A stretch of 64,000 bases of DNA from Gemmata palustris (GTDB lineage Bacteria; Planctomycetota; Planctomycetia; Gemmatales; Gemmataceae), in NCBI RefSeq assembly GCF_017939745.1, contig NZ_JAGKQQ010000001.1:3410001-3474000 (forward strand). The letters are read 5' to 3'. A program made the translations under genes and the position numbers. How positions within the stretch are numbered: position 1 is the first letter of the stretch; every line of letters starts with the position of its first letter. A model generated the notes under the pieces. That model was given only the letters and a program-made list of their open reading frames with translations. It had not been told where the DNA came from and ran no database searches. Shown here one piece after another: positions 8,931 through 17,028 of this stretch.

Positions 8931-11267
8931 TTAGTCGTTGATGTTGGCGAGGAAGTCTTCGTACTTCTTGCGCGCGTTGAACTCGTCGGCGGTCAACGTC
9001 TTCTGCTTCGTGGTGAGGGTGTCGATCTCCTTCTCTTGGTCGGAGAGCTTCTTGAGGTAGGTGGCGTAAACTTCGGCCTCTTTAGGCGTCTCGCGCAGGT
9101 TTTTGCGAATACGGTCCTGGTCGACCGTGAACCGCTGAAGGTCGGCCACAACTTGGTTCAGTTCGCGCTGCACCACGTCCCACTCGCCCTTCAGCTTCAG
9201 CGCGGCTTCAAGCTTCTGCTTGAGAGCGGGGCCGGCCTCACTCAGCGAGATGAAGTAGCGGATCTGGTCTTCCGCGCCATTAGTGAGCGCGACGGTTCGG
9301 GTCACGTCCTTCTCTTCCTTGACCGTGAACGATTTGGTCTCGCCCGCTTTGATCTGAATTTGGAACCGGAACACGTCGGGCGTCTCTTCCGCGGGTTTAT
9401 CGGTGCCCATGAGCTTGAACTGCTGGGCCGTGCGGTTCGGGTGCTCGATCAACAGCGTGCGGTCCGTTTGCGAGCGGTTGGCGGCCTTGTAGGTCGTTTC
9501 CTCCGTGACCTTTGTCGCGGTGGTGACGATGCCCTTCACGGCTTTCACGCTGGTGATCTTCTGCGCGCCGGCGCCGGCCTTGGGATCGACCTCGGTCCCC
9601 AGGTCGATGGCGTAACTCAGCAGGCGCTCTTCGTTCGGCTGAACGTCCAGCACGCGGGTGTCGCCCGCGTACACGCTCCCCTCGAACACGGTGATCGGCC
9701 CCTGGTTCAAGTGCGCGCCGGACGTGTTCTTGAACCGCAGCCCGAGCAGCGGGTGCTTGGCCTGCACCGCGGGGTTGTAGATCGAAACCCGCGTGCCCTC
9801 AATGTCCTTGCCCACAATGGGCAACAGCGCGCTCTTCTGGCGCGGGAGCGAAACCGGGTGGTCGATCGTGTACTGGAAGAAGTCACCCAGCGCGGCCCCG
9901 GTCGCGGCGTTCGCAACCGCGCCCGCATCGATCCGATTGACGTACCCGTGTGACCGGTCCAGCGCCGCGAAATAGTTGTTAATCATCGGGCGGTACTTGT
10001 CGGGCAAACTACTGTTGAGATCGCGGACGATCGCGGCCCGCTGGACTGCGTCCAGTTCGCCCCAATGTTCGGCGAACCTCCGAAGCGATTCACCGGTCGC
10101 GCCCCCCATTCCCGAACCACCCAGGGTTTTGGAATCCGGGACCAATCCGCGCGCACCTGCGCGCTGAGACGCCCACAATTGCACCGCAACAGGATCGTCA
10201 TTGGTAACGAGCCGCCCCATTTTCTCGGCGTCATTCATGCTCTTGAGGAGGAACTCTTCACGATCGGTCTTCGCCTGTTGCAACCCCTTGGCGCGCCCGC
10301 TCATATCTCCGCGATACGTCACGGGGCGCAGCGATGCGAACAATTCGGGTTCAACGGTGGGCCGGTTGATGTAGAGCGGGTTGTAGAGGTCCATCTTGAA
10401 CGAGATCGGGCGCCCCGACACGAGTGCCATCTTGACCCCGGTCCAGTCCTCGTCGGTCGGGTTCTCGACCATCGCCCAGCCCTGCAGGTACGGCTTCTCC
10501 TTCTCGTTCATCAACAGCCGGTAACTGGTCTTCCAGATGGGAGCATCGATGACGTACCTGACCTGGACCTTGCGCTTGCCCTCGCCCGCGAAGTGCAACT
10601 GAACCGCCTTCTTCTGAGAATCATGGCTCAGTGCTAGGACTTCCAGGGCGCGACGGAACTCGCTCTCGATGACCGGGTTGCTGAACCGCAGCGATTGGAC
10701 ATCGGTCATCTTGATGGCACGCATACCCTCCGCGCACCACATATTCAAAATCTCGATCTCGGTCGTTTGAGTGCCGGCCGGGGCTTTCTGTTTCTCGACC
10801 CCGACGATCGTGCCGGTGAGCTTGCCCGGCTGGTTCGCGGCGGTCGCGCTGACCGCAACTTCGATGCGCTCGCCGCGCAACTGGCTGATGATCCCCGCGA
10901 ACGTCGGGTTGTTGTTCAGGTTGATCGCGAACGAACCGAGCGTGCGCGCGATGGGCTCGCGGGAGTCGTAGGACACGGCGCTGATGCGACCGTTGCCGAA
11001 GTCTTCGAGGACCATGCTCTTGAGCAGGTCGTTCACGTCACTTTCGGGGAACGTGAGGTCTACTCGCGCTTCGCCCTCGACCTCGCCGCTTCGGGAGAAG
11101 TACCCGACGCCGCTGTTGAACAGCACCACCCGCGTGAGCGGGAGTGTGGTCGCGGGTTTGAGGTCTTGCTTCGCGTCGCCCGCGGCGCTCAGGAGTTTGT
11201 CCGCGCCCACACCCGCTCCGAGTCCCAAAGCGCCTGCGACCGGAGCCACCAACAGCCACTTCTTCAT
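8931..11267 (-). CDS. DUF4139 domain-containing protein, exported
   Basis: A 778-residue protein with a signal-like N-terminus (MKKWLLVAPVAGALGLGAG) followed by a beta-rich domain starting TRVVLFNSGVGYFSRSGEVE, typical of the DUF4139 family. The middle contains VRYVIDAPIWKTSYRLLM and WAMVENPTDEDWTGVKMALV, the core of that family. A glycine-rich insertion (about 390-470, with GGSGMGGATGESL) makes it longer than usual members. The last 90 residues are a charged coiled coil (VQRELNQVVADLQRF to the C-terminus). The ATG at 11265-11267 has GGAG eight bases upstream. The open frame continues far upstream without coding character and was trimmed. Function is not established for the family; an envelope location is inferred. 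Confidence 0.85.
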   Translation of the reverse strand: MKKWLLVAPVAGALGLGAGVGADKLLSAAGDAKQDLKPATTLPLTRVVLFNSGVGYFSRSGEVEGEARVDLTFPESDVNDLLKSMVLEDFGNGRISAVSYDSREPIARTLGSFAINLNNNPTFAGIISQLRGERIEVAVSATAANQPGKLTGTIVGVEKQKAPAGTQTTEIEILNMWCAEGMRAIKMTDVQSLRFSNPVIESEFRRALEVLALSHDSQKKAVQLHFAGEGKRKVQVRYVIDAPIWKTSYRLLMNEKEKPYLQGWAMVENPTDEDWTGVKMALVSGRPISFKMDLYNPLYINRPTVEPELFASLRPVTYRGDMSGRAKGLQQAKTDREEFLLKSMNDAEKMGRLVTNDDPVAVQLWASQRAGARGLVPDSKTLGGSGMGGATGESLRRFAEHWGELDAVQRAAIVRDLNSSLPDKYRPMINNYFAALDRSHGYVNRIDAGAVANAATGAALGDFFQYTIDHPVSLPRQKSALLPIVGKDIEGTRVSIYNPAVQAKHPLLGLRFKNTSGAHLNQGPITVFEGSVYAGDTRVLDVQPNEERLLSYAIDLGTEVDPKAGAGAQKITSVKAVKGIVTTATKVTEETTYKAANRSQTDRTLLIEHPNRTAQQFKLMGTDKPAEETPDVFRFQIQIKAGETKSFTVKEEKDVTRTVALTNGAEDQIRYFISLSEAGPALKQKLEAALKLKGEWDVVQRELNQVVADLQRFTVDQDRIRKNLRETPKEAEVYATYLKKLSDQEKEIDTLTTKQKTLTADEFNARKKYEDFLANIND

Positions 11268-11414
11268 GGGAACTCTCCAAAAGGGTGCCCCGCGGGGCCG
11301 GGATCGGGTAGTGTCGTTTCGCAGCGCGCTCCCGATGATAACGGCACGCGGGCACCCGCGCCTGCACCAACATCGTGCGCTGTTACACGCCCCCGGTTCC
11401 TCTGGAAGACGACC

Positions 11415-12341
11415 ATGCACCGACGGTCTCGCTCGTTCGCGTTCGTGATTCTTGCGCTCTCGGCCGCACTCGCGCCCGCGCGCCCGGTGCAGGAAAAGCC
11501 GCTCCCGGCGAAGGCGCCCGCGGAGAACATCGACGGCCCGCCGGTCGTGAGCGCGAAGGCGTGGGCCGTTGCCGACGGCAAGACGGGCAAGGTGCTGTGG
11601 GGCTCGAAGGAGCACGAGCCGCTCGCGATCGCGAGCACGACGAAGATCATGACCGCGTACATCGTGCTGCGCCTCGCGGCCGAGGACGCGAAGGTGCTCG
11701 ACGAGGTGGTCACGTTCTCCGAGGCCGCGGACAAAACCCCGGGCAGTTCTTCCGACCTCAAGGCCGGGGAGAAGGTGCCCGTGCGCGACCTGCTCTACGG
11801 GCTGCTCCTGCCGTCCGGCAACGACGCCGCGACCGCGTTCGCCGAGCACTTCGGCAAGCGCTTCAAAGGTGACGGCAAGGCCGACGACGCGGTGGCGCGG
11901 TTCGTCGCCGAGATGAACCGCACCGCGCAGGCCCTCAAGATGGGGGACACCAAGTACCTCGACCCGCACGGCCTGAGCAAGAACGTCGCCAGCGCGCGCG
12001 ACCTCCTGGCGCTGACGTTCGCCGCGCTCAAGAACCCGACGTTCGCGAAGTACGTGCGGACCCGGCGCCACACGTGCGAAGTGATCGATGCGGACGGCAA
12101 GAAGCGCGAGGTGACTTGGGGCAACACCAACAAGCTGCTCGACATCGAGGGGTACGAGGGCGTGAAGACGGGCACCACGACTGCGGCCGGTTCGTGCCTC
12201 GTTTCGAGCGGGCGGTACGAGTCCGATCACTTGCTCGTGGTCGTTCTGGGCTGCACGTCCAACGATAGCCGATACGCGGACGCGCGGAACCTGTACCGCT
12301 GGGCGTGGCGCGAGCGCGGCCACGGGTCAAAGGTGAAGTGA
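11415..12341 (+). CDS. D-alanyl-D-alanine carboxypeptidase (penicillin-binding protein, DacA/S11 type)
   Basis: A 308-residue exported serine peptidase of family S11 that trims the terminal D-alanine from peptidoglycan stem peptides. A signal peptide (SFAFVILALSAALAPARP) is followed by the three active-site motifs in the right order: SXXK as S74-TTK in IASTTKIM, SXN as SGN in LLPSGNDAAT, and KTG in EGVKTGTTTAAG. The C-terminal beta domain typical of longer DacA proteins is absent, so it is a short form. The start at 11415 immediately precedes the signal sequence. Its presence agrees with the finding that planctomycetes make peptidoglycan. It is convergent with the PQQ propeller gene and ends just before a strong hairpin. 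Confidence 0.9.
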   Translation: MHRRSRSFAFVILALSAALAPARPVQEKPLPAKAPAENIDGPPVVSAKAWAVADGKTGKVLWGSKEHEPLAIASTTKIMTAYIVLRLAAEDAKVLDEVVTFSEAADKTPGSSSDLKAGEKVPVRDLLYGLLLPSGNDAATAFAEHFGKRFKGDGKADDAVARFVAEMNRTAQALKMGDTKYLDPHGLSKNVASARDLLALTFAALKNPTFAKYVRTRRHTCEVIDADGKKREVTWGNTNKLLDIEGYEGVKTGTTTAAGSCLVSSGRYESDHLLVVVLGCTSNDSRYADARNLYRWAWRERGHGSKVK

Positions 12342-12362
12342 ATTCCGCAGCGCGGCATTCCC

Positions 12363-12395
12363 CTGGGACTGCGGGCAAGACGCCCGCGGTCCCAG
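12363..12395. terminator. bidirectional terminator-like hairpin between convergent genes
   Basis: CTGGGACTGCGGGC (12363-12376) pairs with GCCCGCGGTCCCAG (12382-12395), a 14-bp stem with a single T-G wobble and a five-base loop. It sits exactly between the convergent carboxypeptidase and PQQ propeller genes, so it can serve both. There is no U-tract. Confidence 0.7.
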
Positions 12396-12402
12396 AGAGA
12401 CC

Positions 12403-13704
12403 TCACTTCTTGCCGATCGCGTAGAGGTGCGTCTTCGTTCGCAGGAACAGTTCATCGCCCGCCATTGCAGGCGACGCCATGAACCCGCCGTCGAGCCGGT
12501 TCTCCGTAACGAGCGTGTACGAGTCTGCGTCGGCCCTCACCACGAAGGTCTTGCCGATCTGGTTGCAGAAGTACACGTTTCCTCCAGCCAGCACGGGGGA
12601 CGACGAGAACTCGCCGTCGAGCCGCTCGCTCCACACCACCTTGCCGGTCGCGGTTTCAACGCACGACGCGATGCCATTATCGGAAATCATGAACAGCCGA
12701 TCGCCGGCCACCAGGAGCGACGGGCGCGTGGACACGTTCTTCGCGAGTTGCCACGCGACCGCGTCCTTCGACACCGGGCCGGACAGCCCCTCGGGTTTCA
12801 CGGCCAACAGCTTACCCGTGTGCCCGCTGGTCAGGTACATCAGCCCGTTGGCCATCACCGGCCGGGCCGCGCCGTTCATCCCACCGTGCGTGAGGCGCCA
12901 CAGTTCCGCGCCGGTCTTCGGGTCGTAGGCCATTGTGCATTCGGCCGACGGGCACACCAACCACGGCTGCCCACCGACGGCGAACAGTGCCGGCGTGCCA
13001 TAGGCCTTCTTGTAGTCGCCGTTGTCGGTCGAATACTTGATCTTCCGATCGGTGGTCCACACCGTTTTGCCGGTCCGCTTGTCGAGCGCGGTGACGAACT
13101 GAAAATCGGCCCCATCCAAGACGAGGTACAGCAAGTCGCCGTACACGACCGGCGACGACGCGGCGCCGCGGAAGTGGTCGCACTTCAGGTCGGTCCGCTC
13201 CCACAGCACCTTACCGGTTCCGGTGTCGACGCAGAACGTTCCGGGGCTGCCGAAGTGTGCGTACAGCCGGTCCCCTTCGATGAACGGCGTCGGGGACGCG
13301 AAGCTGTTGAACGGGTGACAGTATTGGGGCTTCTGGTCGGTGTGCAGTTTGGTGTCGTGCAACACCTTCCCGCTCTTGCGGTCCACGCACACCGCAAAAT
13401 AATTCACTTCCTTTACGGGGTTCGCCGGCGGGCCGCCCTTCACCGGCTTCGGGTTCGGGTCGAGCACCTCGTCGGCCGTCGTCACCCACACCTGATCCCC
13501 GAGTACGACCGGCGACGACCAGCCCTTCCCGTGGATCGCGGTCTTCCAGGCGACGTTCTCCTTTTCGCTCCATTTTGTGGGCGCGTTCTTACTTGTGGCG
13601 TGTCCGTCGGCGGTGGGGCCGCGGAACCCGGGCCACGAATCCGCGCCATAAAGTTGCGGGCAAGTGAAGAGGCTGAAGGCAGCGAGCAGCAGACGAGTAC
13701 GCAT
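12403..13704 (-). CDS. PQQ-binding-like beta-propeller repeat protein, exported
   Basis: A 433-residue protein with a signal peptide (MRTRLLLAAFSLFTCPQLYG) and a propeller beginning SWPGFRGPTADGHATSK, the WPGFRGP opening of planctomycete outer-membrane BamB/PQQ-like proteins. Blades show repeated ATGKVVWSE, TGKVLWERT and RTGKTVWTT tryptophan-docking motifs. No haem motif or clear catalytic residues are seen, so it may be a structural propeller rather than an alcohol dehydrogenase. It shares fold and opening motif with the C-terminal half of the ankyrin fusion at 2922-5054. The ATG at 13702-13704 is the only start that gives a whole signal peptide, although no Shine-Dalgarno sequence precedes it. 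Confidence 0.88.
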   Translation of the reverse strand: MRTRLLLAAFSLFTCPQLYGADSWPGFRGPTADGHATSKNAPTKWSEKENVAWKTAIHGKGWSSPVVLGDQVWVTTADEVLDPNPKPVKGGPPANPVKEVNYFAVCVDRKSGKVLHDTKLHTDQKPQYCHPFNSFASPTPFIEGDRLYAHFGSPGTFCVDTGTGKVLWERTDLKCDHFRGAASSPVVYGDLLYLVLDGADFQFVTALDKRTGKTVWTTDRKIKYSTDNGDYKKAYGTPALFAVGGQPWLVCPSAECTMAYDPKTGAELWRLTHGGMNGAARPVMANGLMYLTSGHTGKLLAVKPEGLSGPVSKDAVAWQLAKNVSTRPSLLVAGDRLFMISDNGIASCVETATGKVVWSERLDGEFSSSPVLAGGNVYFCNQIGKTFVVRADADSYTLVTENRLDGGFMASPAMAGDELFLRTKTHLYAIGKK

Positions 13705-13810
13705 GGGGAGGGTTCCGGTTGAGCGGGTGAGCCCGTTCAGACTACCCAGAAGATATGCGGGTTACAACGGACAAGCGCTCCGCGCGCAGGTACATTGTGG
13801 GCACGAGACA

Positions 13811-13894
13811 CCCCCTCCCCAACCCTCCCTGAAATTCGGGAGGGCTTCATCCGGCTCCCCCTTCCTTCTTAGGGAAGGGGGTTTGGGGTAGGTT
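13811..13894. repeat. CCCTCCCC...GGGGTAGGTT palindromic repeat (intergenic copy)
   Basis: This segment has an outer CCCCCTCCCCAACCCTCCCT block, an inner hairpin CCCTTCCTTCTTAGGGAAGGGG and the end GGGGTAGGTT. Related copies occur inside the DUF1553 gene (19009-19109), inside the helicase gene (62201-62282) and, more divergent, upstream of the ParC-like gene (52473-52588). Here it occupies the leader of the glycosidase gene. Confidence 0.7.
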
Positions 13895-13912
13895 CTTCTG
13901 GAAAGTCCTCTC

Positions 13913-16747
13913 ATGTCCACAACGAATCCCGAACACGATCGGCTGAACGATACCAACGAGCTCCCCGCGTGGCGGCGGTGGGGGCCGTACCTCGCGGACC
14001 GGCAGTGGAGCACCGTGCGCGAGGACTACTCGCCCACCGGCGACCCGTGGGGCTATTTCCCGTTCTGGCACGCGCACCGGCGCGCGTACCGGTGGGGCGA
14101 GGACGGGCTCGCCGGCGTCAGCGACGACAGCCAGTACCTGTGCCTGGCGCTCGCGCTGTGGAACGGCGCGGACCCGATCCTGAAAGAGCGCCTGTTCGGG
14201 CTGCCGAACGAGGACGGCAACCACGGCGAGGACGTGAAGGAGCTGTACTACTACCTCGACGCCACGCCGACGCACTCGTACTTGAAGATGCTCTACAAGT
14301 ACCCGCAGGCGCGCTTCCCCTACGAGCAACTGCACGACGAGAGCAAGCGCCGCGGGCGCCACGACCCCGAGTACGAGATCCTCGACACCGGAACCTTCGA
14401 CGACAACCGGTACTTCGACGTGTTCGTGGAGTACGCGAAGGCCGGGCCGCGCGACATCCTGATGCGCGTCACCGCGCACAACCGCGGGCCGGACGCGGCC
14501 GACCTCCACATCCTGCCGACGCTCTGGTTCCGCAACACCTGGGCCTGGAAGCCCGATCAACCGCGCCCCGCGTTCCTGCCCTCATCGCACGGCGGGCTCA
14601 AGGTCTTCCACCCGGAATGGGATGCGTACCGGTTCTGGGCCGGCGACGCGCAGCAGTCCGGCGAAACGTTCAACGAGAGCGTCCCGCCGCTCGATCGCGT
14701 CGGGTACCTGTTCACCGACAACGAAACGAACGCGCCCGCGCTCTTCAACACGCCGGGCGAGGGGTATTTCAAGGACGGGTTTAACGAGTACGTTATCAAC
14801 GGCAACCGGGCCGCAGTGAACCCGGAGGGCTCGGGCACCAAGACCGCGGCGCACTATACGTTCACCGTTCCGGCGGGCGGGTCGGTCACGGTCCGGTGCC
14901 GGCTCCGACACGCCTCCGACGGCCCCGACAACCCGTTCGTCGCGTTCGATCAGGTGTTCGCGGACCGCATCGCCGAAGCGGACCAGTATTTCGAGACCTT
15001 CCAGCAGGACATCCCGGACGCGGACGCGCGCCGCGTGCAGCGCCAGGCCGTGGCGGGGCTGATCTGGACGAAGCAGTTCTACCAGTACGACACGTACCGC
15101 TGGCTGAAGGGCGACTCGGCCACCATCACGCCGCCCGAACAGCGCTGGTACGCGCGCAACAGCGACTGGCAGCACTTCAAGGCGGCCGATATCCTCTCGA
15201 TGCCGGACAAATGGGAGTACCCGTACTTCTGCGCGTGGGACACCGCGTTCCACGCGGTCGCGTTCGCGCCGTTCGACCCGGAGTTCGCCAAGGACCAACT
15301 CCTGCTGCTGTGCCGCGAGTGGTACACCCACCCGAACGGCCAGTTGCCCGCTTACGAGTGGAACTTCTCCGACGCGAACCCGCCGGTTCACGCCTGGGCC
15401 GCGTGGCGCGTGTTCCAGATCGACCGCAAGCACCGCCACACGCTCCGCACCGGGGGACACGAATCGCACGGCAAACCCGAGGAGTGCGAAGCGGACGCGG
15501 ACTGGGGCTTCCTGGAGCGCGTGTTCCACAAACTGATGATTAACTTCACCTGGTGGGTGAACCGGAAGGACGCACAGGGGCGGAACGTGTTCCAGGGCGG
15601 GTTCCTGGGGTTGGATAACATCGGGGTGTTCGACCGGAGCCACCCGCTCCCGACCGGCGGGTTCATCAACCAGGCGGACGGCACCGCGTGGATGGCGATG
15701 TACGCGCTGAACCTCATGCGCATCGCGCTCGAATTAGCGACGCGCAACCCCGTGTACGAAGACATCGCGATCAAGTTCTTCGAGCACTTCCTGGGCATCG
15801 CGAAGGCCATGACCGACATGGCCGGCAAGGGCGTCGGGCTGTGGAACGAGGACGACGGGTTCTACTACGACGAACTCACGCTCCCGGACGGCCGCGTCGA
15901 ACCGCTGAAGGTGCGCTCGATGGTGGGGCTGATCCCGCTGTTCGCGGTGGAAGTTCTGGAGCCGGAGCTGCTCGCAAAAATGCCCGAGTTCGCGGCGCGC
16001 TTGCGGTGGGTGCTGGAGAACCGCGCGGACATGGCCGGGCTGGTGTCGCGCTGGTTCGAGCCGGGGCGCGGCGAGCGGCGGTTGCTCTCGCTGCTCCGCG
16101 GGCACCGCATCAAAAAGCTGCTCTCGCGCGTGATGGACGAGAACGAGTTCCTCAGCGCGTTCGGGGTGCGCGGGCTCTCGCGCTACCACCGCGACCACCC
16201 CTACACGTTCCGCATGGGCGACCACACGGTTTCGGTGGGGTACGTGCCGGGCGACTCGGACACCGGGATGTTCGGCGGCAACTCGAACTGGCGCGGGCCG
16301 GTGTGGTTCCCGGTCAACTTCCTCATCATCGAGAGCTTGCAGAAGTTCCACCACTACTACGGCACCGATTTCAAGATCGAGTTCCCGCTGGGCAGTGAGA
16401 AGCAGATCACGGTACTGGAAGCGGGAGTGGAAATCACCCGGCGCCTCACCCGCCTGTTCCTGCGCGACGCGAACGGCCTGCGCCCGTGTTTCGGCAAGTA
16501 CGCGAAGATGCAGAGCGACCCGCACTTCCGCGACTACCTGCTGTTCCACGAGTTCTTCCACGGCGACCACGGTGCGGGCCTGGGCGCGAGCCACCAGACC
16601 GGTTGGACGGCGCTCGTGGCGAAGCTGCTGGTTCCGCGCCGCGGAGAGAAGCTCTACGACGAGCTCATCTCGGCTGAACCCGCGCCGGTCCAGGGCCAGC
16701 CTTCGGGTGTGTCGGTGGGTAAGTCGGCCCGCACGGGGCAACATTAG
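13913..16747 (+). CDS. GH63 / MGH1-like glycoside hydrolase (glucosidase family)
   Basis: A 944-residue protein without a signal peptide, resembling the (alpha/alpha)6-barrel glycosidases of GH63 and mannosylglycerate-hydrolase type. The N-terminal part ([20 protein letters not shown]) is a beta-sandwich-like region with [20 protein letters not shown]. The barrel contains the family-like segments [36 protein letters not shown] and, near the C-terminus, [20 protein letters not shown] and [17 protein letters not shown]63 enzymes hydrolyse alpha-glucosidic bonds by inversion, with acidic residues in the WDTAF and related loops. The likely substrate is a cytoplasmic alpha-glucoside or glucosylglycerate-type compatible solute, an inference only. 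The ATG at 13913 follows the repeat-containing leader. A strong hairpin follows the stop. Confidence 0.85.
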   Translation: MSTTNPEHDRLNDTNELPAWRRWGPYLADRQWSTVREDYSPTGDPWGYFPFWHAHRRAYRWGEDGLAGVSDDSQYLCLALALWNGADPILKERLFGLPNEDGNHGEDVKELYYYLDATPTHSYLKMLYKYPQARFPYEQLHDESKRRGRHDPEYEILDTGTFDDNRYFDVFVEYAKAGPRDILMRVTAHNRGPDAADLHILPTLWFRNTWAWKPDQPRPAFLPSSHGGLKVFHPEWDAYRFWAGDAQQSGETFNESVPPLDRVGYLFTDNETNAPALFNTPGEGYFKDGFNEYVINGNRAAVNPEGSGTKTAAHYTFTVPAGGSVTVRCRLRHASDGPDNPFVAFDQVFADRIAEADQYFETFQQDIPDADARRVQRQAVAGLIWTKQFYQYDTYRWLKGDSATITPPEQRWYARNSDWQHFKAADILSMPDKWEYPYFCAWDTAFHAVAFAPFDPEFAKDQLLLLCREWYTHPNGQLPAYEWNFSDANPPVHAWAAWRVFQIDRKHRHTLRTGGHESHGKPEECEADADWGFLERVFHKLMINFTWWVNRKDAQGRNVFQGGFLGLDNIGVFDRSHPLPTGGFINQADGTAWMAMYALNLMRIALELATRNPVYEDIAIKFFEHFLGIAKAMTDMAGKGVGLWNEDDGFYYDELTLPDGRVEPLKVRSMVGLIPLFAVEVLEPELLAKMPEFAARLRWVLENRADMAGLVSRWFEPGRGERRLLSLLRGHRIKKLLSRVMDENEFLSAFGVRGLSRYHRDHPYTFRMGDHTVSVGYVPGDSDTGMFGGNSNWRGPVWFPVNFLIIESLQKFHHYYGTDFKIEFPLGSEKQITVLEAGVEITRRLTRLFLRDANGLRPCFGKYAKMQSDPHFRDYLLFHEFFHGDHGAGLGASHQTGWTALVAKLLVPRRGEKLYDELISAEPAPVQGQPSGVSVGKSARTGQH

Positions 16748-16760
16748 AAATCCCACAGTG

Positions 16761-16809
16761 CCCTCATTCGGGGACCGCGGACAGGGCGCTCGCGGTCCCC
16801 GAATGAGGG
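16761..16809. terminator. 19-bp perfect hairpin after the glycosidase gene
   Basis: CCCTCATTCGGGGACCGCG (16761-16779) is exactly reverse-complementary to 16791-16809 with an 11-base loop, starting 14 bases after the glycosidase stop codon. Its GGGACCGCGG...CCGCGGTCCC core resembles the hairpin at 12363-12395, so the two may belong to one repeat family that doubles as terminators. Confidence 0.75.
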
Positions 16810-17028
16810 TGCTTCTCAGCACGCGCCCTGATCTGTTGCCGGCGCGGAACCAGACCGGTGTTCGTACTACGAACACCGCACCAACCGCAGAATCCATCCC
16901 CGGACGGCCTGCGACACGCGCATTCGCACGTCCCGGCAACTTATAGAGTTCGATTCCCGCCACTTCGCTCGGTACACTGGAGGCAGTCCTCGCCTACCTT
17001 CTCCCACCGCGCTCGCGTCGAGGGTTTC

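Noticed and set aside
11268..12323. N-terminal extension of the DUF4139 gene
   Set aside because: The extension overlaps the carboxypeptidase gene on the other strand, and the ATG at 11267 has a Shine-Dalgarno and a signal peptide.
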